Source: Owenia fusiformis (lineage: Eukaryota > Annelida > Polychaeta > Sabellida > Oweniidae). From it: a DNA stretch of 64,000 bases. Location of the stretch: NCBI GenBank assembly GCA_903813345.2, contig CAIIXF020000010.1, positions 32,764,425 to 32,828,424 of the forward strand, read 5' to 3'. Both the position numbers and the translations under genes were made by a program. Shown piece by piece: positions 1 through 12,038 of this stretch (its first letter is position 1; each line of letters opens with the position of its first letter). The notes under the pieces were generated by a model, which saw only the letters and a list, made by a program, of their open reading frames with translations, was not told the origin of the DNA and ran no database searches.

Positions 1-416
1 TCTAAGGCGATGCAACCGCAGTTGTTCTATATCGTTCGAACAAAAGCGGGCTTCACAGCCCCACACCCCACAAGACTCCTTGGCCCAGTGTCACAAAGGC
101 CCTCCAGCAAAAGAATGCTCTATCTCTATTCCAGCCGCAGGGTTCTCACCAGGAAATTTTTAGAACCCGGAAAAAATATAAATCCATAAATATTTGCCAC
201 TTGCAAACCTTTAAAATTCGCCGCTCGCTTCGCTCGCAAACCTTGCAAATTCGCCGCTCGCAACGCTCGCATTCCTTCCCTATTCATTGCTCATTTCACT
301 CACATCTCAACTACAATATTTGTAACCATAATGAACACAATTGTGAAATAATATATGAGAATGACACTTTATTCCTATTCGCATGCTTCATTTTCATGTT
401 AGATGTACAATGTATA
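1..416. other. 3' flank of the OTU-hAT gene, possible hAT terminus
   Basis: No coding sequence seen. At 138 a CAGGGTTCTCACC sequence resembles a hAT terminal repeat (CAGGG...), and at 217-271 there are repeated GCTCGC/GCTTCGCTCGC motifs like the subterminal repeats of hAT elements. I found no matching inverted end on the far side of the gene (8.1-8.8 kb), so the neighbouring gene cannot be shown to be a bounded transposon. Confidence 0.3.
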
Positions 417-3400
417 TCAGTCAATGGTTACATGTCTTCTTCTCCTTAAGAATCTCCTTGGGGATCTGGCCCACCAATTGTCATAGGCTTCTTCAAAGTC
501 AAAGTCTTTCCTTGAAGGGCCATTGATAATGACATTAAGAAGTTTGTTCATTGTTGTGGCACTCAGTTTATTTCTGAGGTATGTTTTTATGAGTTTGAGT
601 TGACTGAAGCCCCTCTCACAAGCTGGAATAAGTTCAAAATAGGTTAAAAATAATTGTTTTACAAATATCCAAACACAAAAGGCTATCAGTCTTTGCATAG
701 AAGTCCTCGATTAATCCCAAATGATAGGAAATCAAAAATATTAAATAAGTCTACATTCTAACAATAATTAGGTTTATACAAAGTGGCCAAATCAACTTAT
801 TTTAATTTTAAAGAGAGCACATGTTTAATATCCTTACGAGCTGAGGAGGCTGCCATAACTAATATGGCTTCACACAAGCGGGATGTATTTGGAAGTATAG
901 AACTCTCTTGAATTAACTTCCCTAATACATCATCAAACGTTAGGGTCCTGAAGTCAGTTCGAAGTAAGTTCTTTACTGCTGTAAATTCTGCCTTTAATCC
1001 TTCCCCATCTAAGTTAGGGCAGTCCGAGTACCATTCTGATATTATCTACAAAGAGAACAGATTCACAGTAAAAGTATAAGCAATCTAAATAAGAAAATGG
1101 AGACAAATATTTCAAAAACATATTTCTCAATATTACATTGAAAGTTACCTTGATTTCCTCCTCTCCATATGAATCCATGTACTGCATATCATCAGGAAAT
1201 AAGATCAGCTTTGGATCATAGATGGCAAGAGCACTTAGAATGTTGCTGTGGGGGAACTGGTCGTTCAGCTGGTTCATCAAGGCATTGATGTATGGTTCAT
1301 ATACCTGTAAGTAAATTATTACAAGCCTGAGGAGGAAATTAAGATTTTCACTTTACTAATGGTTTTACTTTCCCCAATGCAATTACTCTGGTTATCCTTG
1401 ATAGCTAGGTCTCCTTATTTAGTTGAATATAATAGTTAATAGCAGAGATAATTGCATACCTGTCTTCTGAACTGGTTGAATTTCCGCTGAAATACCTCAT
1501 CCTCCTCAATGTCGCGGAGAGACCTGAACCCCAGACAGGACTCTCTCATGTACCTCTGTGTGTCTCCCAGGTTGGGTCCAAGCACAACCTTTTTGGCCTC
1601 AAGGAGCGACAGAGTGTTAGTCACAAACATGTCTACTTCCCTAAAGTTGGAATTCTCCTTCTGAAACAAATGTAAGTAAAGACATGATTTAATTTCATGA
1701 TGAAAAAGAAGTCTCTGGTAGATTGATCTGAGAAACAATTTTGTAAATAACTAAAATTTAAAATTACCTGAAACTGATTGGTTAACGCATCCAATAAGGG
1801 GAGAATATCTCTCATCATCAACATGATGGCCAAAGTTGAAAAATTATCGAGTTGACGGGCCAACCCATTTGCTGCAGGGTTGCCTCTTTGTGATGATTCG
1901 TACTCCAATGAGGTGAGAACTGCTGTGGGGATGGATGACAATGCCCGCACAGCTGCCCCAGTGCTCAGCCATCTAGTGTCACTGGCATCCTTAAGCTTTA
2001 AGGCAGGGTTGTCTAGGACGCGCTGTAACATAAGATGGCTGATGGTACTTAACTCCTTCATGACTGAAAATTTTGGGGAAAATGGAAAGAAATGAAAAAC
2101 TGAAATGTAAATGAATCTAGAAGCAAGAAAAGGAAGCAACACCCAATAAGTTATATGTCATTTTGAAGGGCTATACCCATACTTTATGTTTTTTGAAAAA
2201 AATATGAATATGCAAATGAGATAGTGTCATTGTGATGTCATAATTCAAGATGGCGCAGTTGGATTTTTTTAAAATGGAATTATTTTAGCATTTAATTTTT
2301 TATTGAGACTTCAATTTAAAAATCTGAAAACACAGAATTATAAATCTTGTTATGCTGATTTCAGTGGTATTTGTACTATGACATAACTCCTACAAATAAA
2401 TTTTTTAGAGCTTCGAGACTGCAAATTCTCGGAAAATCCCTATGGCGATTTAACATGGGATTTTATCGTTTTCGATACTTTTTCGCGACATGTCAGATTC
2501 AAGTGCCTCTAACTTTGCACAGAGTCATCAGATTCAAACAATCTTTTTTTTAAAATGTTCCTACTGGTCCATTCTTTTAGAAAATACATTATTCTTGCAG
2601 TTTTATTGAAATAAGACCCCTGGAGACCCCTTAGAATAGCAAGAAACAAAATCGATCATATATGATCGATTTTGTTCTAAGGGGTCTCCAAGGGACCCCT
2701 GATGATAAAAATGCATGATTTATCAATTTATTTAATCCTGAAGTCTGTACAAACATTTTAAAAAAAAGTTCATGACTTTTCGTTAAGTATTTACAAAGTT
2801 ACAGTGATCCGAAGCTGGTGAGCGCGCGAAAAATTCCGAAAACGATAAAATCCCATGTTAAATCGCCATAGGGATTTTCCGAGAATTTGCAGTCTCGAAG
2901 CTCTAAAAAATTTATTTGTAGGAGTTATGTCATGGTATAAATACCACTGAAATCAGCATAAGAAGATCTATAATTCTGCATTTCCAGATTTTAAAATTGA
3001 AGTCTCAATAAAAAATTAAATGCTAAAATAATTATATTTTGAAAAAAATCCAAATGAGCCATCTTGAATTATGACGTCACAATGACACTATCTCATTTGC
3101 ATATTCACATTTTTTTCAAAAAACATAAAGTATGGGTATAGCCCTTCAAAATGACATAAAACTTATTGGGTGTTGCTTCCTTTTCTTGCTTCTAGATTCA
3201 TTTACATTTCAGTTTTTCATTTCTTTCCATTTTCCCCAAAATTGTCAGTCATGAAGGAGTTAAAACAAAAATCAATCATATACAAATACATTGCTGTGTA
3301 TCAGAGCAATTATCTTAGACACAAAATACATCCAAATACATTACATTGCAAATATACACAAAAAACATCCTGAGATTATCATGATCAAAAATCCTGATAT

Positions 3401-6400
3401 AAAATATGATAAAGAGTAACTGCAAATGATTTCACTGCTTGTAATACTGTAATTGAGAGGCTCAATTTTACTAATTGTAACTGGCCTTGTATTCTAAACA
3501 TAATAAAGTTTAACAATAGATCGGGCTGTTAATACTCACTTGGATTTCTTTCAGGTTTTCTGTCCTGACAGCAGAATAATTGTAGAAACGGTAAAGTGTA
3601 CCCAGGAATTCTTTGAAGCGTTTCACCTCATTGACCTCATTTGATGCATGACTGGCAGCCAATGCAGTCCGGTGATTCGCACAGTGGTACGATATTACCC
3701 AGGGTGATTCAGAAATCAGTTTTCCCGCAACCCCATTCTTTTTGCTGCAAACAGCGGGTGCCCCATCACTTGTAAATCCTAAACAGAGAAAAGGCAGACT
3801 GTTAGAAAATTTAAAATAAATTCAAACATTGGATCTTTGTGGCCTTTTTCTTATGACTTGTTGTGCTATTATACTTTTGATTTGAGGTCTCCCTTTTTGG
3901 CAATGACAATAACATCTCTTTAAAAAGGAGACATTACCAACCTGCTAGTTTCTCATGCCGTCTTAACCCCTTTGAGTCAGCAACTGATGACACTTTGTTG
4001 AACAGTGTCTCTGCAGAACCATTAGTTATAGCCGAAAGGTCTAGAAACTTGGTCTTGGACTTTCCATCCTAAGAAGATAAATAAATATATAAATTTTGAC
4101 AAAAGTTGTGTTTCTCAATTAAAAAGTAAGACAAGGCATTATGTTGCAAAATGCCACCACTGCCAAACACCGTTCACAAAAAGTTGAAGGCTAAAACAAT
4201 ATGTCAACACTTTTGTTGGGATATTTATGCAGGTTAGAATATAATTCAACTCACCTTACAGTACTTCACATACTGAATAAGACATTTTATGGTAGAGATG
4301 TCAGTTGACTCATCAATCATCAGAGTGAAAAAGCTGGAGTTGTTTACTTCCTGTAGAATTTTGTTAAAAATAGTGTCAGACAGCGCTGTCAAGATTTGGG
4401 CCATTATGTCTTCACTCGTATATTTGGCATTCTCCCCTTGTTTGAGATATGTTAAGTTCTGGGCCCCTACATCCTTGCATAATTCAACATATGAGTTGAC
4501 TGTTGTTGCAGTTACTGGCCTCAAGTCTTTTGCCAAATGATAAACAATTTTCATAAGATCTGAAAATAAATCAATGAAATTGTATAGTCAGTCGAGTTCC
4601 TTTAGGATGAATAATCTTTAGCCTAGAAAAATAAGATGAAATGGTTGGTGGCTGCTAACACCATTTGCTACAGACGCCAAATGCCAATCACCAAACACTT
4701 AACAAAAATCACACTGTCCATAAAAAGTTGGAGGTTAAAACAATAATGGCACAACTTCGTGGTGGCATAAAAAATACAAGCCATAATATTTTGCCATAAT
4801 ACTTTTACATATGATTGAATAAAAATTCAAACTCACTTATAAAGGCATCAGATGCAGCATCATTTTGGATTCTGAATCCAGAAGAAAGTTGTTGCTGTTC
4901 TCGAGATACCTCATCCTTCATTGCTTGAAGATGGCAGGCAGATTTGCTGTAAAAACAGTTCAATGATATTGCCTTTATACTACCAACTAAAAATGGCCAG
5001 AATTAAATTATAATTCAAAAACAAAACATAGAATTAAACTATGGTTGAAATTATTACATGGCTAACCAAAGGCTTACACTAAATAAACAACTATTTTCAT
5101 ATTCTTGTAAAAATAATATTTTTGATATTTATTGATATTTACCTTTAAAAATCTCAATGAAATTTCTCATCTTATCAAGTTACTCTTTTAAAATGATTTT
5201 AAAATATTTGACCCTTTACCTGTGGTCCTTAATACAATCTTCTCTTATGAGGTGAGATGGCCTGTCCCTTGTCCAAGGGGTACCTCCTGCTTTTCCCTTT
5301 CTTGGTCGGTGGCGATTACATAATGAACAAATCATTGCTGTAACTTCCCCATCTGCATACAATGGCTCAACCCAAGGATATCTAGTGCCATACACATCCT
5401 TCCAACCTGAAACAACATTCAAATAATATTGGTTAAGTACCAAGTAGTTCTTCATAATCAGGCTTACTTCAATTTTTTTAAATCAATGTAATTCTCTGAC
5501 ATTGTGATTTCCAGGGATAATTTTAATACATACAAAATAATCCCTAAGATTTTGAAAGTTCCGAAATATATATCTGTAATATTATACGACTATTTATGCC
5601 CAACTTTGAAAATCTCTGTATTTCTCCAAATCTGTCATTGACAATAATCTAAAGACAAATTACTAACCTTCTCTGTGTTTTTGTTTCATTGGGTTGGATC
5701 TACCTCGATGTTGACTTCTTGATGAGGATTGATCTGACTGGGATGGCCTTCCCTGTGGAGTTGGACTAGGTTGACTATTTGGATGAGATGGACTATCAGG
5801 GGGACTACAAGTACCAGACGGGTTGTTTTCCTGAGTAGAACTGCCAGGCGGAGGTGGGGTGTTCTCCTGAGTAGAACTGCCAGGTGTAGGTGGGTCGTTT
5901 TCCTGAGTAGAACTGCCAGGCGCACTGTTTTCCTGAGTAGGACTGCCAGGTGTAGGTGGGTCATTTTCCTGAGTAGAACTGCCAGGCACACTGTTTTCCT
6001 GAGTAGGACTGCCAGGTGTAGGTGGTTCATTTTCCTGAGTAGAACTGCCAGACGCACTGTTTTCCTGAGTAGAACTGCCAGGCTTACGGTTTTCATGCTG
6101 AGAACTCCCTGGAGTGTTTTGATGTGTTGGATTACCAGGTGGCCTAGCAGAATGAGTGGTTCCTCCTTGATGACTAGATGGCTGTTAACTGCTTGAAGAT
6201 TGTTTGAAGAAGTCATTCATAGATCTTTGTTTTTGGCACTTTTCTAAGAATATACAAATGACAGAATTTAGGGAAACAGAATAAAATAAATTATTATATC
6301 ACTATCTAGCTAGCGACAGTATGATTGGTCAAAACCGGGTCACATGTCGTGGGATATCTGGCGATATTCAATGGCAATGCTAATCAGATAAGACAACCGT

Positions 6401-8090
6401 GAGATATCTAGCGATACCCCACGCTCCCGGGATATAATAAAACAAATATTTCACTCTATTTTCGGTGAATACCTGTAGCACTTTCACAAGGTGATATTCC
6501 ACTTGCCCTTCGGGCTTCGTGGAATATCACTTGTGAAAGATGTACAGGTATTCACCTCAATAGAGTGAAATATTTGTTCAATATTGGCATTGAAAATCAC
6601 CACAGAAACAAATGTCAACATTTGGAAATATGCCAACCAAACAAAGTGTAATGCATCTTCAAAATGCCATTTAATCAATTATTCAAAGTACTCACTCAAA
6701 AGGTTGTAATGGCCCTCTCTGCCACCTCTTGTTGGTACATAGAGAAGGTGGATCCTACGATTTGTCTGCCCTGCACATGGAAAAACATCAATCTCAGCTA
6801 GGGTATTGAGGGATCCCTTCCTTTTTGGACATCTCTGATACAGCCCAATATCAAAGTTAAGGAGCTCTGCTGCAATCTAAAATTGAAGTTTCAATGTTTG
6901 ACCTCTTAAAGCCTTATAAGCTGTCCATGGTGGAGGTGTTTATTAAGGAAAGGGAGATTTCATATTGGGTCTGGTGCAACTATGATATAGGAATTGAGTC
7001 AGTGGGTCATAAAATCTACCCGATCAAGTCAAAAGGTTTCACTGTATTCATATTAACAATAATCAAATAACTGGTTTACTAGGAAAGGTAAACAAAAGCA
7101 ATGAGCCGGGATATTAATCTCAATTTAAATCAAATGTTGGTCTTCAATGTACAGTTTATTTATATTTATTTCTGATCATCATTGTTTGTGTTCTTAATGT
7201 GAACAATGCAAGGATTTCATCAGAGAGGACAAGGCAAAATGTAAATATAGAGAGAGTCATGAGAGTCAAATCAGCAAAATTTTCTTATCTAAAATACATT
7301 AGACACTGCTCAATGTCTACCACATAATGGCTGGGAAATATAACTGATTCACTGCAATGAGCTTTACCATCAACTGTAGAGTTCCTCCCTCAGCTGTTGA
7401 CTTCTTCATTGCCTCCATCTCAGCATCAATGGATGTGTATCGCCAGTCCATGTGGATAGGAGCAAGTCTTCCCCGTTCTTTCCATTTTTCGCGTTCAGCT
7501 TCAAATTTGTCCACCAATTCCCTCCTGATTCGGTCTGCTGCTTGTGTCTCGGCAGTTCCGGTCAGTGTCTCCCTTCCAACTGCCCTGGCAAGAGCCCTGA
7601 ATAGGCACCGACCATCGCCTCTTATGCTCACAACCTCATCTAAAACAAACATATTGCATAAGGGCATGGATCGTGTTTGTGCAATGGAGAACATAGGGGA
7701 GGTCATTATAGACTCAAATAGAGCTCATTGTACTCGCTAGTATTTTTAGGAAGAAAAATTAGAAATATTAAAAAAATCTTGAAAGTTGAGAATTTTTACT
7801 ACGAAATACTACGTTTGTATTGATAATTCATTTATAAAATTATTTCAAAACGAGGCTTTGCCATATATAGTCACAAAGGGAGGAGCTAAGTGTGACCCCT
7901 GAACTCAAATGTTGTTCAAATACTGAGTTGGAATCCCCGGGAGCAAACGGGCCATCAACATGTACACATTTTGTCAGATTTTCTCGTGTAATTTCTAAAT
8001 TTGTATTACAAATATAATTTTACCAAGTTAAATGGATGAAATATGTATTGATTACTTACATTTGACGCTGTTGAACTGATGCTTGCTCAT
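417..8090 (-). CDS. OTU protease-hAT transposase-like fusion, 14 exons
   Basis: Exons (minus): 8090-8060, 7639-7368, 6876-6696, 6243-5668, 5406-5220, 4946-4837, 4559-4255, 4068-3942, 3778-3540, 2022-1768, 1660-1460, 1304-1149, 1045-838, 622-417. All junctions are GT-AG and keep one frame: 3,054 nt, 1,018 codons including the stop. Residues about 10-160 form an OTU domain: RGDGRCLFRAL holds the catalytic Asp/Cys (exon 2) and GHYNLL the His (exon 3). Exon 4 begins with a PIP-box-like QRSMNDFF, then about nine PGSSTQEN-type repeats. Exons 5-6 carry a TTF-like Cys/His finger (CSLC...H...C). Exons 7-14 are the hAT core: MIDESTDIS, FTSDGAPAV, YHCANHRTALA, DTRWLS, and the C-terminal dimerisation motif PCERGFSQLKLIKTYLR. 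This resembles ZNF862-type proteins. Codon 181 is TAA (6187-6185), so the present allele is interrupted unless it is bypassed. Intron 9 holds a MITE. OTU removes ubiquitin in known families; its role here is inferred. It may be a transposon gene or a domesticated one. Confidence 0.85.
2053..3259. mobile_element. Foldback MITE with TTAA target duplication
   Basis: A 1,207-bp, nearly perfect palindrome with arms of about 600 bp, centred on GATCATATATGATC near 2658. Its ends, CTCCTTCATGACTGA and TCAGTCATGAAGGAG, are bordered on both sides by TTAA (2049-2052 and 3260-3263). TTAA targeting is typical of piggyBac and Kolobok groups, and the tip resembles the piggyBac-type end at 60988. It carries no transposase. 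It sits inside intron 9 of the OTU-hAT gene, 26 bp from the exon 10 acceptor. The close match of its arms suggests a young insertion. Confidence 0.85.
5826..6110 (-). repeat. Coding minisatellite in exon 4 of the OTU-hAT gene
   Basis: About nine tandem units encode PGSSTQEN-like octapeptides, often spaced by DPPTP. They form a Pro/Ser/Thr-rich linker between the OTU and zinc-finger/hAT parts. Alternate units differ as SS/SP and in the spacer, so copy number probably varies between alleles. Confidence 0.8.
6290..6591. repeat. Terminal-type 142-bp unit plus long palindrome in intron 3
   Basis: 6290-6437 is a unit beginning TTATTATATCACTATCTAGC. Its reverse complement lies at 40672-40803. It is followed at 6448-6591 by a palindrome with arms of about 70 bp, outermost AACAAATATTTCACTCTA and with GCCCTTCGGGC at the tip. 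The same palindrome recurs at 37924, 39345 and 39956. This looks like a small non-autonomous element from the family that built the 36-40.8 kb region. No coding capacity. Confidence 0.7.
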
Positions 8091-8782
8091 TTTGAGGAGT
8101 CTTTCGACTCGTTAGTGGAATTTTTAGATTTTTTTTTGCAAACTCAGAAGTCTTCATTGACGCGCAAAATTAGTTTTTGCGCACATAAAGTGTAATGTAA
8201 TTTTAGGTGGGAATATAATTTGGCGCAAAAGTTCCTCGTGTATGGTCATCCTATCTGTCTGCCATCTATTTATAATATTCTAACAGGAGAATGCTCCTTA
8301 CAAGAGCCATTTCTATTTATTTAAGGAGAGTTCTACGGTGAAGAAGGTGCCTAAGAACAACAAACAACATGGCGAATGGAAGTTTGTTTTGTTTATTTTT
8401 TCGGTAAATTCTACAATTTTGTTGCTGATTAGGGTACGTTTCAGGTAAATTAGAGTACGGCGGGTTTCATTAATAGTGTTAGAGATCGGCGCATTAAAGT
8501 TTGAACTCAAGAGACTACGGCGGGCCGCCGGGGTCTAAAAGTCTCCCGAGATCGCTGAGCCGGCTGGAGGTAGGATCTGTTCTTTGCAATCCTGGAAGAA
8601 AACAAAGACATTTACTGGCGTCCCTGCCTTTCTCTCCACTGCTGGGCAAACTTTTACCCCTGAGTGGCTCTAAAGGCACTTTTCATTATAATGGTGGTTA
8701 ATATGATAAATAATAATTATAAATATATATCTAGATTATTCCGCCTCTCCTCCCAAGTGACCCTAACACGTCTCATACTCGT
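8091..8782. other. 5' flank of the OTU-hAT gene
   Basis: Upstream of the likely start codon at 8090. No second gene is supported; the open frames at 8313-8510 and 8501-8701 have no recognisable domain or codon signature. A GC-richer patch at 8510-8600 stands out against the AT-rich surroundings and could be promoter-associated, but no TATA or other defining motif is clear. Confidence 0.35.
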
Positions 8783-9013
8783 CTAGCCACCCTGGTTTCT
8801 TGTGTTCCCGTCCCCCTTTTCCCGTGCCCTGGATAGGTTCATTGACATCTGACCCGGGAATTTCAACATCCCTAGTTGTTTCAAGTTCCGGGGCAGATTT
8901 TCCTTGACTTTGGAGACATACTTCTTTAATCGGTCGTGGTGAATGACTCTCTTATCTTTTTTCATTAATCTAACTGTATTTAAACATACCTTAATTAAAT
9001 GGATCGAGGTCAC
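8783..9013 (-). mobile_element. Gypsy (Ty3-like) pol fossil, integrase C-terminal piece
   Basis: A short fragment whose translation contains RVIHHDRLKKYV, matching the conserved HH-x-RLKPY-type segment near the end of gypsy integrases. Only this end of pol is present, with no LTRs recognised. It is a broken, old fragment. Confidence 0.6.
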
Positions 9014-10788
9014 AGTTACAAATTACTACATGAAAATATGACATAAAAAATACAGCATAAAAGTACAACATAAAACACTGATACAATATCAAACTAGACA
9101 CTTTTAACATGTGCCTTCTAAAATGCTAGTTGCAATAAAGGTGATGATGCCCAGTAAATAAACATTTGGGCAAGATAACATTTACATTCGTTTAATGAAG
9201 TTGTATGTATATAATCACCACACCTGTACAGGGTGTTCAGGAAATAAAGATAATAATGTCATAACATATTATTGATGGATTTCAATAAAATTTGCAGGGA
9301 TTATGTTTGTTCTTTCATTGTAAACAAAATATGAGATCGTAACGATAGAACACTGTTTTACAATTAATATTACAACATATAAAATTAGGCACTTACATGT
9401 GCCTTCACATACAACTTTATATATAATTTTCTACACAAAAAAAAGTGTCCCTTCAAAAGGCAATAAATGTGCGTGCCAAAAAGCACAAGTTAACAATATA
9501 AAATATAATACGGCGTTTTTCGCCCGTATGCATAAAAGCACAATCAGTTTATCAGTTGGACACATTTGTATGTGTCTTTAAATTGAGATGCATGGTCTTT
9601 TCAGTAAAACACAAATAATCAGCTTCAAAAGATATTTAACTCCATGATTAGCAGATGAACTAATGGGAGAATCTAATCAGGGCGAGAGCTACACAGATGG
9701 CCTATGCCATTAAGTCAGTAGTGCAAGGATTTAAAACATTAGCTTCTAAATGTTAAAAAAAAACGTTTCAGTTGAATCAACAAAACGTATCACAAGAAGA
9801 GAGCAAAGTGATTGTAATTTAGTGTTCGAACATTTGGATTTGTGTGCACAAATAATTTCTAGCACCGAAATAATTTCTATAAATGCTACGAAGCGTGTAT
9901 TACTTAATGCTCTAAATTGTGTTGGGCCGGCAAAGTTCTCTTCTTAATGTGAGGTGATTTTGACAATTGCTTCAAAGTTTGTAGCTCTGACATTATTTAT
10001 TATCTGGGAATCTGCTCTGAATGTCTAGATTATTAAAATTTCTCTCAGGTGGCATGAATTATTAGCTCACTCAGTTGAGAAAATGGAGAATGTAAAGAAA
10101 ATTCAAAAGATATTGAAACAGGCCTCGGATAAATGAAACTAGAAAGTACTTGAGCAATATGCCCGAGCAATATTGGGAATTGAATTACATAGAGTCTTAG
10201 AGAAATTATTTTGCTCACACCTCATACCAAGTTCCACTAAAATAATTGATGATAAGTCCTTCCTCCAAAATATGTAGATTAGAATAGATTCTAAATAAAA
10301 ACAGAAATAGTGCATTTCTGTAACACTGCTTCCCCCTTGGTTTGATCGTCCCGAACAACTAAAAGGTTAGTAACAACAACTACTACTCCAGTAGGGCACA
10401 AGCTCAGCATACCTTTAGATGATAAGAGTGAGGTGGGCTCAAATGTCTGAGCCTGTTTCCCACCTAGCAAACATGAAGTGCAGATGAGTGGGTCATCTGA
10501 TGGTGAAGACTTTGTGGGTCTCAAACATCGCCAATTCCTCAAATTTGACCCTACATAGGACATCTTAGGTTAAGGATTAGTTTCGGGTACTCAAGAATTT
10601 TTTTATTCTTAACAGCACCGTCCTCTGAATCAGTAGACGTAGAGGGTTCTGAGGTAGTTGGTCTTTGCGACTTGGGGATTCCCTTTCGTTTCCTTGATTA
10701 TAAGGCGAACAGCATTTTTCTGGTTCTGGGACTTGCTCATCATCAGAAATAATTTCTATAGTTATTGGATTTTTCTTCTTGTTTGCAC
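9014..10788. other. AT-rich intergenic, no supported gene
   Basis: Mostly AT-rich unique sequence. The minus-strand open frame 10291-10563 (90 codons) has two CxxC-like Cys and a Pro/Ser-rich start but no family I recognise; I do not call it a gene. Near 9230 ACAGGGTGTTCAGG resembles a motif at 25745-25765 (reverse strand) and could be a shared mariner-type terminus, but no element body could be delimited. Confidence 0.3.
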
Positions 10789-10876
10789 CTTTTTGGTGGG
10801 GATGCGTGTTGTCTTAGGTGTTTCTTGAAGGCCTTCTTGTTTGGTAGCTCCTCCCCACAAATTTCACATTGATATA
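10789..10876 (-). CDS. Isolated exon encoding one C2H2 zinc finger
   Basis: The exon is bounded by an acceptor (GTTTTTCAG, ending at 10877) and a donor (AAAAAG|GTGCAA, 10788-10783). It encodes YQCEICGEELPNKKAFKKHL followed by RQHA, a textbook C-x2-C-x12-H-x3-H finger, then a short basic tail. No other exon of the same gene could be linked confidently. The downstream Ser/Glu-rich stretch (10560-10740) is not open throughout. It could be an exon of a host zinc-finger gene or a relic of one. Confidence 0.5.
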
Positions 10877-11369
10877 CTGAAAAACATTAAACTGGGGTGC
10901 CTTGAGTATTTGACCCTCGAATTACGTGTCGTCCTATGCTAACGAGGGCAGTGTCTTGATTAGCAGAGAGACGTTTCTAGCGAATTAACATAAAAGTGAC
11001 AAATCCAAGCCCCAGACTTATACAAGCCAAGGTGGCCATCATTGAAATTATTAGAGGGTCAAGGGGTTTGGAAAATGAAAGTGTCTTTAGCTTCCATTTT
11101 CGGGTGGTCTTAAGTTGTCTGATAAGTAAGTCCATATTTTTCGAAAATTGTAGGTCGCTGTCCTCTAAATCGCTCAGTGGTGGATGGTCAGGCAGGGTGA
11201 AGTTGAAGTCAGTATCTGTGAAATTTTGAGATATTCTTAGTCTAATATCTTTAAGGAGAAAAACAATGCTTTGGGCTTCAATAATCCTTATGTCACATAG
11301 GCTTGTAACGATGGGAAGAATATTATTTCCAGTTTACAAATGACACTGACAAGGTAATGTGTTTGTGGT

Positions 11370-11441
11370 TCGTCGTTGGTGTAAAGGTAATCATTGATGT
11401 CTTCCAAGCATTAGATCTGGGTTCGATTCCCGGCCGACGCA
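11370..11441 (+). tRNA. tRNA-Gly (UCC)-like gene
   Basis: The D-arm (TGGTGTAAAGGTAATCA), anticodon loop CTTCCAA (anticodon TCC) closed by GATGT/GCATT, and T-arm CTGGG-TTCGATT-CCCGG match eukaryotic tRNA-Gly(UCC). The acceptor stem TCGTCGT/CCGACGC pairs at five of seven positions, failing at the first and last pair, so this may be a decayed copy. There is no intron. No clear T-run terminator follows immediately. Confidence 0.6.
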
Positions 11442-11950
11442 CCAATGTAACATTTAACGGGAATTAAACGTTGAAAAAAATAATGTCCATGGCTTCAGTC
11501 CCTAATAGTAAACATAAAATATGTGTAGATGACATATCTCCTAAGTTTATTTCATCTTCCTAGCTACATTTTTCATAATCTTTATTTCATCTCAAGCACT
11601 GTTTTACATTATCTGTATCTCAAATTGTTGTTTTATTGTTTTACCAAGCTAAAATAGCTCCTCCTTTTTAAACTGTGGGTGTCTGACCGCTCATCAACTA
11701 TATTCGTTTAAAGATATTCCTATGAAAACTCCTTGTCATTCGTAATGAAGCTAAAAGCTAATCTTTAATGTGGAACTAAATGTCCTTGATCGCAAACATT
11801 TTCCTAAGAAAGCTATGTGTCATCCTTTAATAAAGCTAAATGCTACTATATTCAAAATCACATCTTCATGATTATAACATGTCCTAAGAAGCTTGTATGA
11901 TTTTTTTAAAAGCTAAAAGCTATTCTCCTATTTAGAATCAAACAACAGTA
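11442..11950. other. Spacer between tRNA-like gene and the 10.2 kb element
   Basis: AT-rich sequence with a loose short repeat (variants of AAAGCTAAAAGCTA with TCCTAAGAA at 11750-11930). Nothing coding seen. Confidence 0.4.
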
Positions 11951-12038
11951 TATATAACACCCCGACATTTGAACTCGGAATCCTACAAATACTCGGACTT
12001 CAGCAAACATGAGGTTTGGGCAAATAAGGTTCAATTGT

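Noticed and set aside
5771-6196. Plus-strand frame with repeated FLSRTAR
   Set aside because: Antisense of the PGSSTQEN coding minisatellite.
7357-7740. Plus-strand 127-codon frame
   Set aside because: Antisense of the OTU exon.
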